64,000 bases of DNA, from contig CM056391.1 in assembly GCA_029718625.1 (NCBI GenBank), positions 5,110,711-5,174,710 on the forward strand, in the 5' to 3' direction. The position numbers and the translations under genes are program-made. Shown here piece after piece: positions 21,816 to 33,029 of this stretch. This stretch comes from Synaphobranchus kaupii. Lineage: Eukaryota > Chordata > Actinopteri > Anguilliformes > Synaphobranchidae. The stretch's first letter is position 1. The number at the start of each line of letters is the position of its first letter. Under the pieces are notes generated by a model. That model was not told where the DNA came from and did not search any database. It saw only the letters and a list, made by a program, of their open reading frames with translations.

Positions 21816-22387
21816 CTGGAGAGGACAAGATGGGGGGGTGGGGGAGAGAAGATGCGGGACAGGGATGAGGAAGAGCAGGGGGAGTTGGGTGAACAATGGC
21901 ATAGCTACAGATGTCATTAATTAAAATAAATCATAATACAAAATATAACATCACATAAAATTTGAAAAGCTGACCCATTTCATTAAAAAAAAACCTATTC
22001 CATTAAAAGCTAAATCCAGGATTGGAGAAACTCCTCCCGTAGATTCAGTCTTTAAGGGAATGGACCATACTATTTAAAAAAATAAAAAGTAGCTGTCACC
22101 AACTATCCAGACAGTTTTAGCTGTGTAAGAGGAATAAAATTAAATGCATCTCATTGCAATATACAATGATACATTCTGGATGCAAGCTATTAAAAACATC
22201 ATCCACAATCTAGACATGATACTTTAATATTGTCAATATGCTGTTTGGTCCTATTGCATAAGGCGAGCTACGCTTGAAAAATTAGCAATGAAAGAGAAAT
22301 ACACAAGTATATTATGTAAATGACTAGTTTAAGGCACAGTGATTAAAAAAAAAAGGTTCACAATGAAAGGTGGGTACAGAAACTCAC

Positions 22388-22417
22388 AGTTGAGGCTTCG
22401 GCTTTCCATCGTTGTGT
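22388..22417 (-). CDS. Predicted 30-nt exon 2 of minus-strand gene (copy 1)
   Basis: AATGTCTTTTGCAG is a strong acceptor and GTGAGT at 22387-22382 a strong donor, bounding a 30-base micro-exon. In the frame continuing from exon 1 it encodes RHNDGKPKPQ (split codons at both ends). It also holds an ATG in good context (ACGATGG, 22409) that would open a separate 23-codon frame through exon 3. Confidence 0.35.
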
Positions 22418-23175
22418 CTGCAAAAGACATTAAAAATTCAAGGTTACAACCAGTCTGTGTAATGAGACCATGCACTAGGGTGGGAAACTTCTGAAATTTT
22501 CACGCATGCAAATAGATTCTTATTAAAATGCTTCGTAGATGACCACAGCTGACGTTATTTCATCTTCTTTCATTGTGATTTGCGTTAGCTAGGGTGATCA
22601 TATAGCTATTGTATATTTTATCCACACAAAAAAAATTAGGACAGGTTCGGGCGGGCATTATTAACATAATAGGCTACTCTGCTGGGTTATTGGAACGAGC
22701 AAAACCTAACCAGACATTTTTTGGAATTTAGAAATCCCGCAAGGACCTATTTTTATACAGTCTATGGCCTGGACGGATTTTTTGGGTCGCAAGCTTGCTG
22801 ACAGCTTGCTACCTATTTAGAGCAGCTCTTCGGGACATTTATAATAAAAGTAGTCTTGTACGTAAATGTGATTGATTGACCGTCAATATCGTTAATGGCA
22901 ATCATAACGTTACCCTATGTTCGCCTTAGCCTGCCTAGGCCTAACGTAACCAATCTCACTGTCAAGCTGGTATGCTAGCTAATGGAATTAGCCTACCTCC
23001 GATCTGAGTTGGGTGGAATATTAATGTACTTTAAATTGTACTGTAAATTGAAGATAACTGAATAAACGTTATAACATAACACAATGATGTGACGAATTTC
23101 ACACAGTCAATGCAAATAAATAACACAGTAAAACCGTGAAAATGAAATGATATAATAAACATTAGCTTAACTTAC

Positions 23176-23297
23176 CGTGAATTCGCTTGCAATATAAAAC
23201 CAGAGCTCCCGCTTCTAACTTCTCCCGCTTTCCAGAATCTCCGCCCCGAACTGTCAATCATACTGTGCCTGGACAGAGACCCTCCCATGAAGACCAT
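23176..23297 (-). CDS. Predicted first coding exon of minus-strand gene (copy 1)
   Basis: The first in-frame ATG is at 23297-23295 (MVFMGGSLSRHSMIDSSGRR and on). The exon ends at a consensus GTAAGT donor at 23175-23170. The frame is open upstream to at least 23423 without another ATG. Spliced to 22417-22388 and 21815-21776, it gives an uninterrupted frame of 63 codons. The sequence is basic and Ser/Gly-rich with no signal peptide, membrane helix or known motif. Function unknown. Confidence 0.35.
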
Positions 23298-23423
23298 ATC
23301 CGGTTCACCCTGCTCCAAGCAAAGGTCAAGTCGGCTCCACTGAGCAGGCGCAGTTCGTCCAAACAGCCGGCGAAAAAGACTTCCGTGTTTCAATTTGGTT
23401 TTTCCGAGGCCATGGAAAGGCAA

Positions 23424-23461
23424 TGGGTGACGTCACAGTGGCTTTGTCCATATTTTTATAC
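23424..23461 (-). promoter_or_regulatory. TATA- and CRE-like promoter (copy 1, minus strand)
   Basis: On the minus strand TATAAAAATA (23460-23451) stands about 20 bases upstream of GTGACGTCAC (about 23427-23436), a perfect CREB/ATF site, just before the predicted exon 1. Since TATAAAAA is part of a common teleost repeat terminus (CCATAGACTGTATAAAAA), promoter activity is inferred. Confidence 0.4.
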
Positions 23462-24022
23462 AGTCTATGGTTTCAACCAAGGGGCCAAGACTGGGATTTC
23501 GTTTTGAAGCCCACTTCCTGGTTGGCCTGGGAGCCGCCATTGTGCCGTTGCTCACTAGCGCCACTGCGGTTGGCTCCAGTATAGGTCTTTCCCCATGTAA
23601 GTGAACGGCAGCAATTTGGTCAAAATACTCAGTCAATAAATTTTTTACAATAAATTTTTTTATTGCAATAGGTGCCTTTCCTTCATCTAATGCCTGTGCA
23701 TGTGCTGATTTTTTAAAATATTGTGTCGTTTGGACAGGGTATTGACATTTGTTCAGGACCAATCAGGGGACAGATTGAGTCGGGTTACTGCCGGTCATTT
23801 CACTCACTTTGAGGGGCGGGAACCATAGACGGAACGGGCGGGACGTGGGCGGAACCCATAGGCGGTACCTCAAGTGGCTAGCAATGGCCTTGACATTCTC
23901 AGCCATTCTCCTCCTTTTAATGTGTGAATTTGGCTAATATTAGACACATCGCAATCAGATCGCAATTCTTATTGTCACTAGTGTTGAATTCATTATGGCA
24001 TGTTCTGCATGTTATATTCTGC

Positions 24023-24117
24023 ATGTTATATTCTGCTCTGTCTTCACAATCCTATTGTAACACTGCATACAACTGTACTAATCGAGCGTCTCAAAAGCAT
24101 TCTCTCCAGTTTTTTCG
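24023..24117 (+). pseudogene. THAP-domain exon 1 (copy 2)
   Basis: The 95-base exon matches 19148-19242, here with a stronger GTAAGA donor. The 14-base duplication upstream opens the frame back to 23924, adding 33 possible residues before the ATG at 24023. The encoded CNTAYNC-TNR start of the THAP finger is unchanged. Confidence 0.65.
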
Positions 24118-25331
24118 GTAAGACATTTTTTATTACTTTATTTTTTACCGAGTAAGTAACGTTAGCCTTATTAGATAACAGCCTGCAGAAGTAGCCTACG
24201 CTACCTAGCATGACAAGCTAACGTATATTACGTAGACCGGTATGCTAGTGGAGTTAGCACCTTTATCTCCCAAAACCTTTTGGTTTGGCTACTTAGCGTT
24301 AGCTAACGATGTAAAACCTACATTGCACTTCGTCCTATGCTCTCCACTGGCTAAGTGCATTTTATGTGGTGTGAATTTCGACATTGCTAACGTTACCGTG
24401 CATTAGTCAAACAAAAAGCAGTCTCCAGTTTTTTCGGTAATACAATTTTTATTACTTTATTTTTTACCAAGTAAGTAGCCTTATTAGATAACAGCCTGCA
24501 GAAGTAGCCTACGCCACCTACCGCGACCTAGCATGACAAGCTAACGCTTTTGTATAATATGTAGACCGGTATGCTAGTGCAGTTAGCAACTTTTATCTCC
24601 CAAAACCGTTTGGTTTGGCTACTTAACGTTAGCTAACGATGTAAAACCTGTCAAAAGTAACGTTAGTCAAATTTCAGTTGTGTAACGTTAACTTATATTC
24701 CATTAAACATCGACCTGGTGAGCCTTTGTGTCTATTTTTAGCTTTGTAATTTAACGTTAACGGTCTCATCGTGGACATGTAGCTACATTGCACTTCGTCC
24801 TATGCTCTCCACTGGCTAAGTGCATTTTATGTGGAGTGAATTTCGACATTGCTAACGTTACCGTGCATTAGTCATGGTGTATTTTTCATTAGAGGTATTC
24901 ATTTTAGGTTGAGCATTATTTATAACTTTTAAAGCATGTGGGAAACGTGTTCATGGAGATGGAAACCCGACATAACGTTAGCTGTCATTTAGCTATCATG
25001 TTTTTCGTGTTGTCACTTGCCACCACCATGGACTGTATAAAAATAGGGTAACGTTAGGCTAACGTTAACATTACAGTCTGATATTTTCCCACATAGGCTA
25101 ACGTTAACATTATAGTCTGATATTTTCCCATGACCCTTGGATTATAGAATATTGTATGAGATTTCAGACAGAATTTGCTTTGAATTCTGGCAATTAACAT
25201 CATCCAAATGTCTAATTTCAAACCATATTCCTCGGTGCCCGACTACTTTTATCTGTGATGGTAGTTTTATAATTCTGTAAGCTGCATCGCAACCGATCGC
25301 AGCCTATTATAACCATTTTATTCTTTGATAG

Positions 25332-25379
25332 ATTTCCTTTAGCTAATGAAGACATGCTGCAGCAGTGGTTGGTCAACAT
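25332..25379 (+). pseudogene. THAP-domain exon 2 (copy 2)
   Basis: It is identical to the copy-1 exon: acceptor TTTGATAG, donor GTATGT, encoding FPLANEDMLQQWLVN with split codons at both ends. As in copy 1, the C-terminal half of the finger is not found. Confidence 0.65.
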
Positions 25380-26635
25380 GTATGTACATAATATTATATA
25401 TACACACATAACCCCTGGATGACTGTTGCAAGTATCACTTAGAGCCCGCATAAACGGGGCATAAGTGTTTACTGTGGAAGTCCTCGCTTACAAAGACCCA
25501 TGGATTACAATACCACTTACAGCCAGCATAAACATGTACAAATTTGATCTTTTATGTGGACCTTGTCATTTTTAATGTGTGTCTCGTCAGGGTTTGTCTT
25601 GTACTAAATGTGTGTCTTGTCTTGTGTTCCCACTCTCAGCCTGCACCTTGACGTGGTGAGTGGGCTTTAAACTGAGACAGGCTACTGAACTTTGTTGTCT
25701 CCTATGTCAAACCCCTAACTTCTTGTTACCTTTGAGTTTTTTGTCCCCTATTATGAAATGAAAACTGATCTTGTTCTATCCTTTCTCTATTTTACAGATG
25801 TAAATTTATTACCAGCTGTTCAAGTTACCAACATAATCAATACTAACACAGATCACTAATTCTGTGATGAAATGATATCTTGAGCTGCTAATTTGTAGAA
25901 TCAGATGTGCCAAATTTGGGGGTTGAAACAGCACAAGGAATAGGGTTGGGGACCGCAGTCCTAGTCTGTGGGTGACCCTCTTATCAAATGTGCAGCATCC
26001 ATATTACAAAGGAAAACGCCGCCATCCTGTGCGGGATGTATGGACCACAGACTCACCCTGTCAGCCACAAGGGACATCTGACCATCTTTTAAGGATACAT
26101 AAAAGAATTGTACTGATTTCAAGTTGCTTTGTGAAAAAAAGAATGATCTTAATCACTCCTTTAACACATTTAAAGTCGCAGCACAAGCTGGTCCTCCTTA
26201 GTCTTTCAGTGAGATTACAGGATGTGTTACTTATTTACATCAGTGGCTATACCTACACTGTGTGCACGCTGGGGAAGGCCATCTTGAGCGGTAATGTATT
26301 GGTGCATTATGTACTCATTATTTAACTGAATGCAAGAGGGTATTAAATATTTTAAAGACAAAAGCAGACAAAAACCTCAAATTACATTTTTCCACATTTA
26401 TATAAAGGGTCTGATTCTCATTACAGAGCAAGTACTTACAAAAATTAATTGCTGTACAACATGTATAATGTAGAGGGTAGTTAGGCTACCAGATGCCCTT
26501 ATTTATGCTTCATTTTGAATGACATTTGATTAGTTTATATATTGTGTAATATTTGCTATTTCACCTACTGCATGATTCTGTTATGCAAATAATGAACACA
26601 TGAAAACAAGTTGGATAATTTAAAAAAAAATTTAT

Positions 26636-26691
26636 TGACAGCTACACCGGCTTAGGGAGCAGGAAGCAAGAAAGGCCATGGGGTGCCATGG
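26636..26691 (-). CDS. Predicted exon 3 and poly(A) signal (copy 2)
   Basis: The exon starts at 26691 after TCCTCTCCAG. The spliced frame stops at about 26654-26652, and AATAAA lies at 26636-26631. It matches copy 1, so it is not independent evidence for selection. Confidence 0.35.
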
Positions 26692-27268
26692 CTGGAGAGG
26701 ACAAGATGGGGGGGTGGGGGAGAGAAGATGCGGGACAGGGATGAGGAAGAGCAGGGGGAGTTGGGTGAACAATGGCATAGCTACAGATGTCATTAATTAA
26801 AATAAATCATAATACAAAATATAACATCACATAAAATTTGAAAAGCTGACCCATTTCATTAAAAAAAAACCTATTCCATTAAAAGCTAAATCCAGGATTG
26901 GAGAAACTCCTCCCGTAGATTCAGTCTTTAAGGGAATGGACCATACTATTTAAAAAAATAAAAAGTAGCTGTCACCAACTATCCAGACAGTTTTAGCTGT
27001 GTAAGAGGAATAAAATTAAATGCATCTCATTGCAATATACAATGATACATTCTGGATGCAAGCTATTAAAAACATCATCCACAATCTAGACATGATACTT
27101 TAATATTGTCAATATGCTGTTTGGTCCTATTGCATAAGGCGAGCTACGCTTGAAAAATTAGCAATGAAAGAGAAATACACTCAAGTATATTATGTAAATG
27201 ACTAGTTTAAGGCACAGTGATTAAAAAAGAAAAATGGTTCACAATGAAAGGTGGGTACAGAAACTCAC

Positions 27269-27298
27269 AGTTGAGGCTTCGGCTTTCCATCGTTGTGT
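27269..27298 (-). CDS. Predicted 30-nt exon 2 of minus-strand gene (copy 2)
   Basis: The same TTTTGCAG acceptor, 30-base exon and GTGAGT donor as copy 1, with the identical internal ACGATGG. Confidence 0.35.
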
Positions 27299-28056
27299 CT
27301 GCAAAAGACATTAAAAATTCAAGGTTACAACCAGTCTGTGTAATGAGACCATGCACTAGGGTGGGAAACTTCTGAAATTTTCACGCATGCAAATAGATTC
27401 TTATTAAAATGCTTCGTAGATGACCACAGCTGACGTTATTTCATCTTCTTTCATTGTGATTTGCGTTAGCTAGGGTGATCATATAGCTATTGTATATTTT
27501 ATCCACAAAAAAAAAATTAGGACAGGTTCGGGCGGGCATTATTAACATAATAGGCTACTCTGCTGGGTTATTGGAACGAGCAAAACCTAACCAGACATTT
27601 TTTGGAATTTAGAAATCCCGCAAGGACCTATTTTTATACAGTCTATGGCCTGGACGGATTTTTTGGGTCGCAAGCTTGCTGACAGCTTGCTACCTATTTA
27701 GAGCAGCTCTTCGGGACATTTATAATAAAAGTAGTCTTGTACGTAAATGTGATTGATTGACCGTCAATATCGTTAATGGCAATCATAACGTTACCCTATG
27801 TTCGCCTTAGCCTGCCTAGGCCTAACGTAACCAATCTCACTGTCAAGCTGGTATGCTAGCTAATGGAATTAGCCTACCTCCGATCTGAGTTGGGTGGAAT
27901 ATTAATGTACTTTAAATTGTACTGTAAATTGAAGATAACTGAATAAACGTTATAACATAACACAATGATGTGACGAATTTCACACAGTCAATGCAAATAA
28001 ATAACACAGTAAAACCGTGAAAATGAAATGATATAATAAACATTAGCTTAACTTAC

Positions 28057-28178
28057 CGTGAATTCGCTTGCAATATAAAACCAGAGCTCCCGCTTCTAAC
28101 TTCTCCCGCTTTCCAGAATCTCCGCCCCGAACTGTCAATCATACTGTGCCTGGACAGAGACCCTCCCATGAAGACCAT
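28057..28178 (-). CDS. Predicted first coding exon of minus-strand gene (copy 2)
   Basis: The same 122-base exon with GTAAGT donor at 28056-28051. The TATA/CRE-like stretch lies at about 28308-28341. If both copies are real, two identical minus-strand units exist in tandem. Confidence 0.35.
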
Positions 28179-28531
28179 ATCCGGTTCACCCTGCTCCAAG
28201 CAAAGGTCAAGTCGGCTCCACTGAGCAGGCGCAGTTCGTCCAAACAGCCGGCGAAAAAGACTTCCGTGTTTCAATTTGGTTTTTCCGAGGCCATGGAAAG
28301 GCAATGGGTGACGTCACAGTGGCTTTGTCCATATTTTTATACAGTCTATGGTTTCAACCTACTCCATCAGCTGGCTTGCAGTAAACCAAACCAATTTCCA
28401 AGATGAATTTTTTTCTGAAGACATACAGAGATTATTATTATTATGTTGATCATATTTCTGTAAAATAAATTAATGTAACAATTTTTACGCAGAGAAAATT
28501 AGTCACTTGAAATACCAGAGTGACCGGGATT

Positions 28532-28533
28532 TA

Positions 28534-28565
<32 letters not shown>

Positions 28566-28569
28566 ACGC

Positions 28570-28601
<32 letters not shown>

Positions 28602-28602
28602 T
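28532..28602. repeat. (CA)n microsatellite with CACG interruptions
   Basis: CA repeats with four GCACAC interruptions near 28555-28576. Confidence 0.95.
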
Positions 28603-28674
28603 GAAAAGCTTGCAGATTACAACATTACACCATGTCCCAAGCATTTTATCTCCATTATCCGAGACTTTGCCCTG

Positions 28675-28790
28675 AAAGTCTGTAATGGGGGCAATGCCCC
28701 CTTAGCCACTAGGACTGGGGGGGGGGGGGGGGTTGAAAGTCTGTAATGGGGGCAATGCCCCCTTAGCCACTAGGACTGGGGGGGGGGGTT
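28675..28790. repeat. Two-copy 60-bp tandem repeat with palindrome and G-tract
   Basis: GAAAGTCTGTAATGGGGGCA then ATGCCCCCTTAGCCACTAGG and a G-tract occurs twice in tandem. GGGGGCAATGCCCCC is a hairpin. The G-tracts (28717-28732 and about 28779-28788) differ in length. Confidence 0.85.
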
Positions 28791-28840
28791 GGGTTGGGTT
28801 GGGCATGGGGTCCCGGGCATGGGGTCCCGTCTCAAGGTTA

Positions 28841-30071
28841 CAGTTTTTCTCAATTGCTTACACACATTTTTTGAAAGCATACCTCATTTTCTCAAAACTC
28901 TAAACACAAATCCAAAAACCACACACACAAAATGCAAAACCCTACATATCTCCTGCAAAATGCTACTTTGCCTTCAAAACAATGTTATGTCTCCTCAAAA
29001 TGGTAGTTTGTGTTCAAATGACACACACAGACCATCATATGAGTAGACATTTCTAAGAACCATTGAACACTGATGTGCTGAATTGAAAACACTACTATGA
29101 ATGGGAAAACACCAGTATGAAGGCCTTATCAGGAGCATTATGCCTTTTCATGTTCAGTGTTACTGTACGCTTACTCCTGTTGTAAAATATTACTGTATAA
29201 TGTTTTTACTCAAATATAAAACAATACACAAATATACAGTAACAACAAAAATATTTCTTTATTTTTTCCAAAAGTGCTGTAGCCTATACATCACAGCAAA
29301 CACAACTGGATGTGTAAATGATTTGCATAGATCAAACAATAGAAAATAGGCCAGTACAGTCAACAAAAAAAGAAAGAAAAATGTAAATTAAAAAAGGACA
29401 AAAAAACTAGGCTGCATCCTGTCTTCGGTTCCTGTCTGGCCACAGGACCTCATCGACATCACAGGCTATGTTCTCTCTGGCCAAGCAGCGGGGGAAGTAT
29501 CGCCTAGTATGGCGAATCCAGCCCTGAAATGCCTCAGGAGCTATATCGCCACATGCCTCCTCCTCGTCCTCCTCTTCCTCCTCCTCGTCCTCCTCTTCCT
29601 CCTCCTCATCCTCCTCTTACTCTCACTCCTCTGCCTCTCTGATCACCTCTCACTTCAATGTTGCCATCCATTGTTCTCCAAACCAGGAGCTCACCTGTGG
29701 CCCTTATATTGCTCAAGCTTTGATTGGAAATTGCACAACGGCCTTGGAAATGGAAGTTTTGCCATTTGAATGGCAGTGTGTTCTGTCTGAACACAAGGAG
29801 ATTTGGCATTGATGAAGAGTGTGCAAAATAGAGAGTATTGTGTGTAGTGTTTTGAAGAAAGCGTGGTTTAGAATTTAAATCTGGGTCTAAAGCAGATAAT
29901 TGTGTGTAGTGTTTTGAAGAAAGTGTGGTTTAGAATTGAAATCTGGGTCTACAGCAGGAAATGTGTTTATAGTTCAGCAGAATTGGTTTAGGGAGTTGGC
30001 ACATGAGTTACAGGTTGTGGTCATTGTGTCATAAGTTCCAGTTTTTGTGTGTAAACAATTGAGAAAAACTG
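28841..30071 (-). mobile_element. Tc1/IS630-like element, internally deleted
   Basis: The ends are CAGTTTTTCTCAATTG (28841) and its complement CAATTGAGAAAAACTG (ending 30071), each flanked by TA, the target duplication of Tc1/mariner elements. The match continues into TTTACACAC/CTTACACAC. The 1231-bp element keeps the start and tail of a minus-strand transposase but lacks the DDE catalytic core, so it is non-autonomous. Confidence 0.88.
29407..29671 (-). pseudogene. Internally deleted Tc1/IS630-like transposase
   Basis: From ATG at 29671 the N-terminus reads MDGNIEVRGDQRGRGVRVRG. A Glu/Asp-rich repeat follows, and then in another frame the C-terminal tail ACGDIAPEAFQGWIRHTRRY then FPRCLARENIACDVDEVLWP before TAG at 29409-29407. 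GWIRHxRRYFPRCLAxxxIACDVDExLWP is a recognisable tail of teleost IS630/Tc1-like transposases. The two halves are one base out of frame, and the whole DNA-binding and DDE regions are missing. The GAG/GAC repeat may mark the deletion joint. Confidence 0.75.
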
Positions 30072-30142
30072 TAAGTGGGAGGAGCAGGCAGCTCTGGTGT
30101 ATCAAACCCGTCTCCTCCTGTCAGCCTGCTGGGTATGGTAGT

Positions 30143-30228
30143 CTCTCCATGCCCCAAAGAGAGGGGGGAGAGTGAAAGAGAGAAAAAGGGATAGAGGGAG
30201 AGTGACAGAGAGGGAGAGAGAAAGCAAT

Positions 30229-30282
<54 letters not shown>

Positions 30283-30308
30283 CAATAGAGAGAAAGAGCA
30301 AAGGAGCA

Positions 30309-30348
<40 letters not shown>

Positions 30349-30374
30349 CAATAGAGAGAAAGAGCAAAGGAGCA

Positions 30375-30416
<42 letters not shown>

Positions 30417-30442
30417 CAATAGAGAGAAAGAGCAAAGGAGCA

Positions 30443-30487
<45 letters not shown>
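30143..30487. repeat. (GA)n block with about 70-bp higher-order repeat
   Basis: Pure (AG)n runs alternate with GGGAGAGCAATAGAGAGAAA then GAGCAAAGGAGCAATAG, which occurs three times (about 30278, 30342 and 30411). The Ser/Leu-rich minus-strand frames are composition artefacts. Confidence 0.93.
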
Positions 30488-30488
<1 letters not shown>

Positions 30489-30675
30489 CACTCCCAGCTT
30501 ACACAGCTTAATTGGATCCAGAATGGGAATGCCAGCCCAAGTGGTATTGATTGGCTGTTGGTGGTAATGGAAGACAGTGGGTCGTTTATCATAAGGGACA
30601 GGGCTTCTGAGTCATCACATCTGCTCCCTGTTCACAGTCTGGAAGCCGGGCTCCACCCTGATCACCAGCACACAA

Positions 30676-30828
30676 GTCATGCATTATGACATCACCTAAA
30701 CAGGAGCCATGCATTATGACATCACTTAAACAGGAGCCATGCATTATGACATCACTTAAACAGGAGCCATGCATTATGACATCACCGAAACAGGAGTCAT
30801 GCATTCTCACATCTCCTAAACAGAAGCC
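30676..30828. repeat. 30-bp tandem repeat, about 5 copies
   Basis: The unit is AAACAGGAGCCATGCATTAT plus GACATCACTT. The last copies diverge into the next array. Confidence 0.9.
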
Positions 30829-31000
30829 ATAATCACATCACCTGTACAGAGCTATAATCACATCACCTGTACAGAGCTATAATTACATCACCTGTACAGA
30901 GCTATAATTACATCACCTTGTATAGAGCTATTATCACATCACCTGTACAGAACCATAATCACATCACCTGTACAGAGCTATAATCACATCACCTGTACAG
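30828..31000. repeat. 25-bp tandem repeat, about 7 copies
   Basis: The unit is CACATCACCTGTACAGAGCTATAAT. It directly follows and partly resembles the 30-bp array (shared ACATCAC), so the two probably share an origin. Confidence 0.9.
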
Positions 31001-32930
31001 CCTAAACATGCTTTATTTTCACATCACATTTCGTTACACTACAGTCATTTAACAGCTCACGATGCCAGAGACTGTAAGTACCTCCGCTTAGTTATATAAG
31101 CAACAGTGCCAGACCTGGCTGGCTAACAGCACTCACAGGCTAGTGAGTCCATGTGCAAATGTAATGTAAGTTAGCCATGCTAACCTACAACCATAACACA
31201 GGCTGCAAATGCATAAAGATAAGCATCCATAACAAGCCATAAAACCCATGGAACCATGTAAAAATGCCATAACAATTGTCTTGTTCTTTTTTTAATGTGT
31301 TTTTGTTGCGAGGTCTAAATGGCCGGGTACCAAGCCTGCCACCCTTGGCAGGATGCTGGAGGGCACATGGCAGCACCAGCCTCTCGGGCAGGTGGGTCAA
31401 GGCTGGAGCAGATGGAGGCAGAGAGGGGGGGACCAGCTGCACAGATCACCCCAATGTTTACAATCAGCTGTTCAGCTCTGAGGAGGACAGGGACGGCTGT
31501 CCATCCCTTTGTCAAACACTGCTCTCAGGATTCATTCAGAAAGGCCTTGTTTTATTTAAATTTCTTCCTTTGGCTTCCGCCTGTGTGAATAAATGCACTC
31601 CCGGGGTTCATTATGCCCCATTTTATGTGGCGGTATGGCGGGAGGTTGCTGGTTTGAATCACAGCGTTGTTGGTTAACCGTGGTTCTGGATACCCACTGG
31701 GTTCTGCTGTTTTGATTTTCACCAGTTCAGACCCAAGAAACCAGATGAGGTGAGTTACCTGTGTAATCATCTGCCTATCAGATCACTTAATTTCTGAGTA
31801 TAACAGCAGAACTCAACAGGCTGTCACCCTCCTCCACTACACTCTGCCTGATTTATGTTCGTAGCTTTACATGCCCAGTAGTTTGAAATCGATGATCTAT
31901 TCAAATATAAATAATGTAAGTCACTCTGGATGAGTCTATATTTTATAAGCATAAAAAAGAAATGTATCCTTATTCTTATTTTAACATCTTGAAAAACAGT
32001 GAATCTTTGCTGATCTTGGTAGGTAGTAGGCTACCCCGGTCAAGAGAGAACTATTCTAACGGATAAACATCTAACGTTACTTTATATTTACTCGGCATCA
32101 AACATTTTATTCAGTTTCTAGGGAAACTTTAAGTGAAAGTGTTTCCCGGTGAGAATAAAAACGTTAATCCCGTCTGCGTCGGGATACAGGTATCAAGCAG
32201 CGGCAGTGAGAGAAGGCAGGTTGGTTGGCTTTGTCGCGACAACATATGGGCTGTAGTTGATAACCTTTTTTTAATGAAGTGGGGAAATAAATAAATGGCC
32301 GACAACCAAGTCTCGCACCTGTTCCCAACACGAGCACAGCGTTACCAGCTGTATCATAGCAACAGCGGGCACGGTGCTGGCACTGCCAGCGTGGATGCCG
32401 AGCGAGGCCGTAAAAATATTCATGCCCGCGGTTAGCTGCGCTAAAAGGGGAGGAATGCTATCGGATTCGGACTGCTGTTTTAAAATGAGCTAATGCGAGT
32501 GGGAAGGATTTCTCCGGCGCGCATGGGTAATTTTATTCATTGATTAGATAGGATCTTGCCGTACTTATAATCCTCGTGACGGCTTGGAATGTAAGAGCGA
32601 ATTTATCGTCGTTTAGCGCAATTTGTTTCCTACTTTCTAAGTAATGGCCTGCGGTAGCCCAATTGCTGCTTCCACCATAGCTAAATCAACAAAGACAACA
32701 TAACATCTCCTAATGTTATCCTGTTATTGCTAATATTGATTCAAAAATTAAAAAATTCAATAAAAATAAATAAATTAAAAAAACCCTAGAACGATCTGTG
32801 TCAGATGGGAGATGGCTGTCGACTGACATCTTTCAAATCTACTGTAGGCTAGTTACCTTTAACAAATTAAGATCAGACAGGACAGGTGCAGAAATGACAT
32901 CATCAAACCTGTAAAGAACCCAAACCCCCC
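31000..32930. other. No gene recognised; L2-tail fragment near 31915
   Basis: AATGTAAGTCACTCTGGATGAGTCT at 31913-31937 resembles a SINE/L2 tail. The 32160-32530 part is GC-richer with CGGCGCGC words. Frames at 31185-31770 overlap on both strands and lack motifs. Confidence 0.35.
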
Positions 32931-32931
32931 T

Positions 32932-32934
<3 letters not shown>

Positions 32935-33029
<95 letters not shown>

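Larger units (their letters stand above)
18598..23470. mobile_element. 4.87-kb tandem unit, copy 1
   Basis: This unit is followed directly by a nearly identical second copy. TTTCAACC stands at 18598-18605, at the junction 23471-23478, and after copy 2 at 28352-28359. The inner ends read AAGGGGCCAAGACTGGG and ATTTTTATACAGTCTATGG. The motif CCATAGACTGTATAAAAA (as complement) is familiar from teleost repeats and also occurs inverted inside the unit at about 20155 and 22753. An 8-base duplication fits hAT or P-type elements, and the THAP exons fit P- or Kolobok-type proteins. I see no transposase core, so it may equally be a segmental duplication of a repeat-bounded locus. Confidence 0.8.
23471..28351. 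mobile_element. 4.88-kb tandem unit, copy 2
   Basis: It is nearly identical to copy 1 over its whole length. Visible differences are small: a 14-base duplication (GCATGTTATATTCT, 24007-24034), loss of one GGGGCGGGACGTG repeat near 23840, one extra A in the run at 26133-26139, an extra TC near 27181, and scattered substitutions. The extra A keeps a 117-codon frame (25972-26325) open that is broken in copy 1. I see no homology for that frame. The high identity points to a recent duplication or an assembly duplication. Confidence 0.8.

Noticed and set aside
30029..30592. Ser/Leu-rich frames of up to 187 codons on the minus strand
   Set aside because: They are translations of (GA)n and its higher-order repeat.
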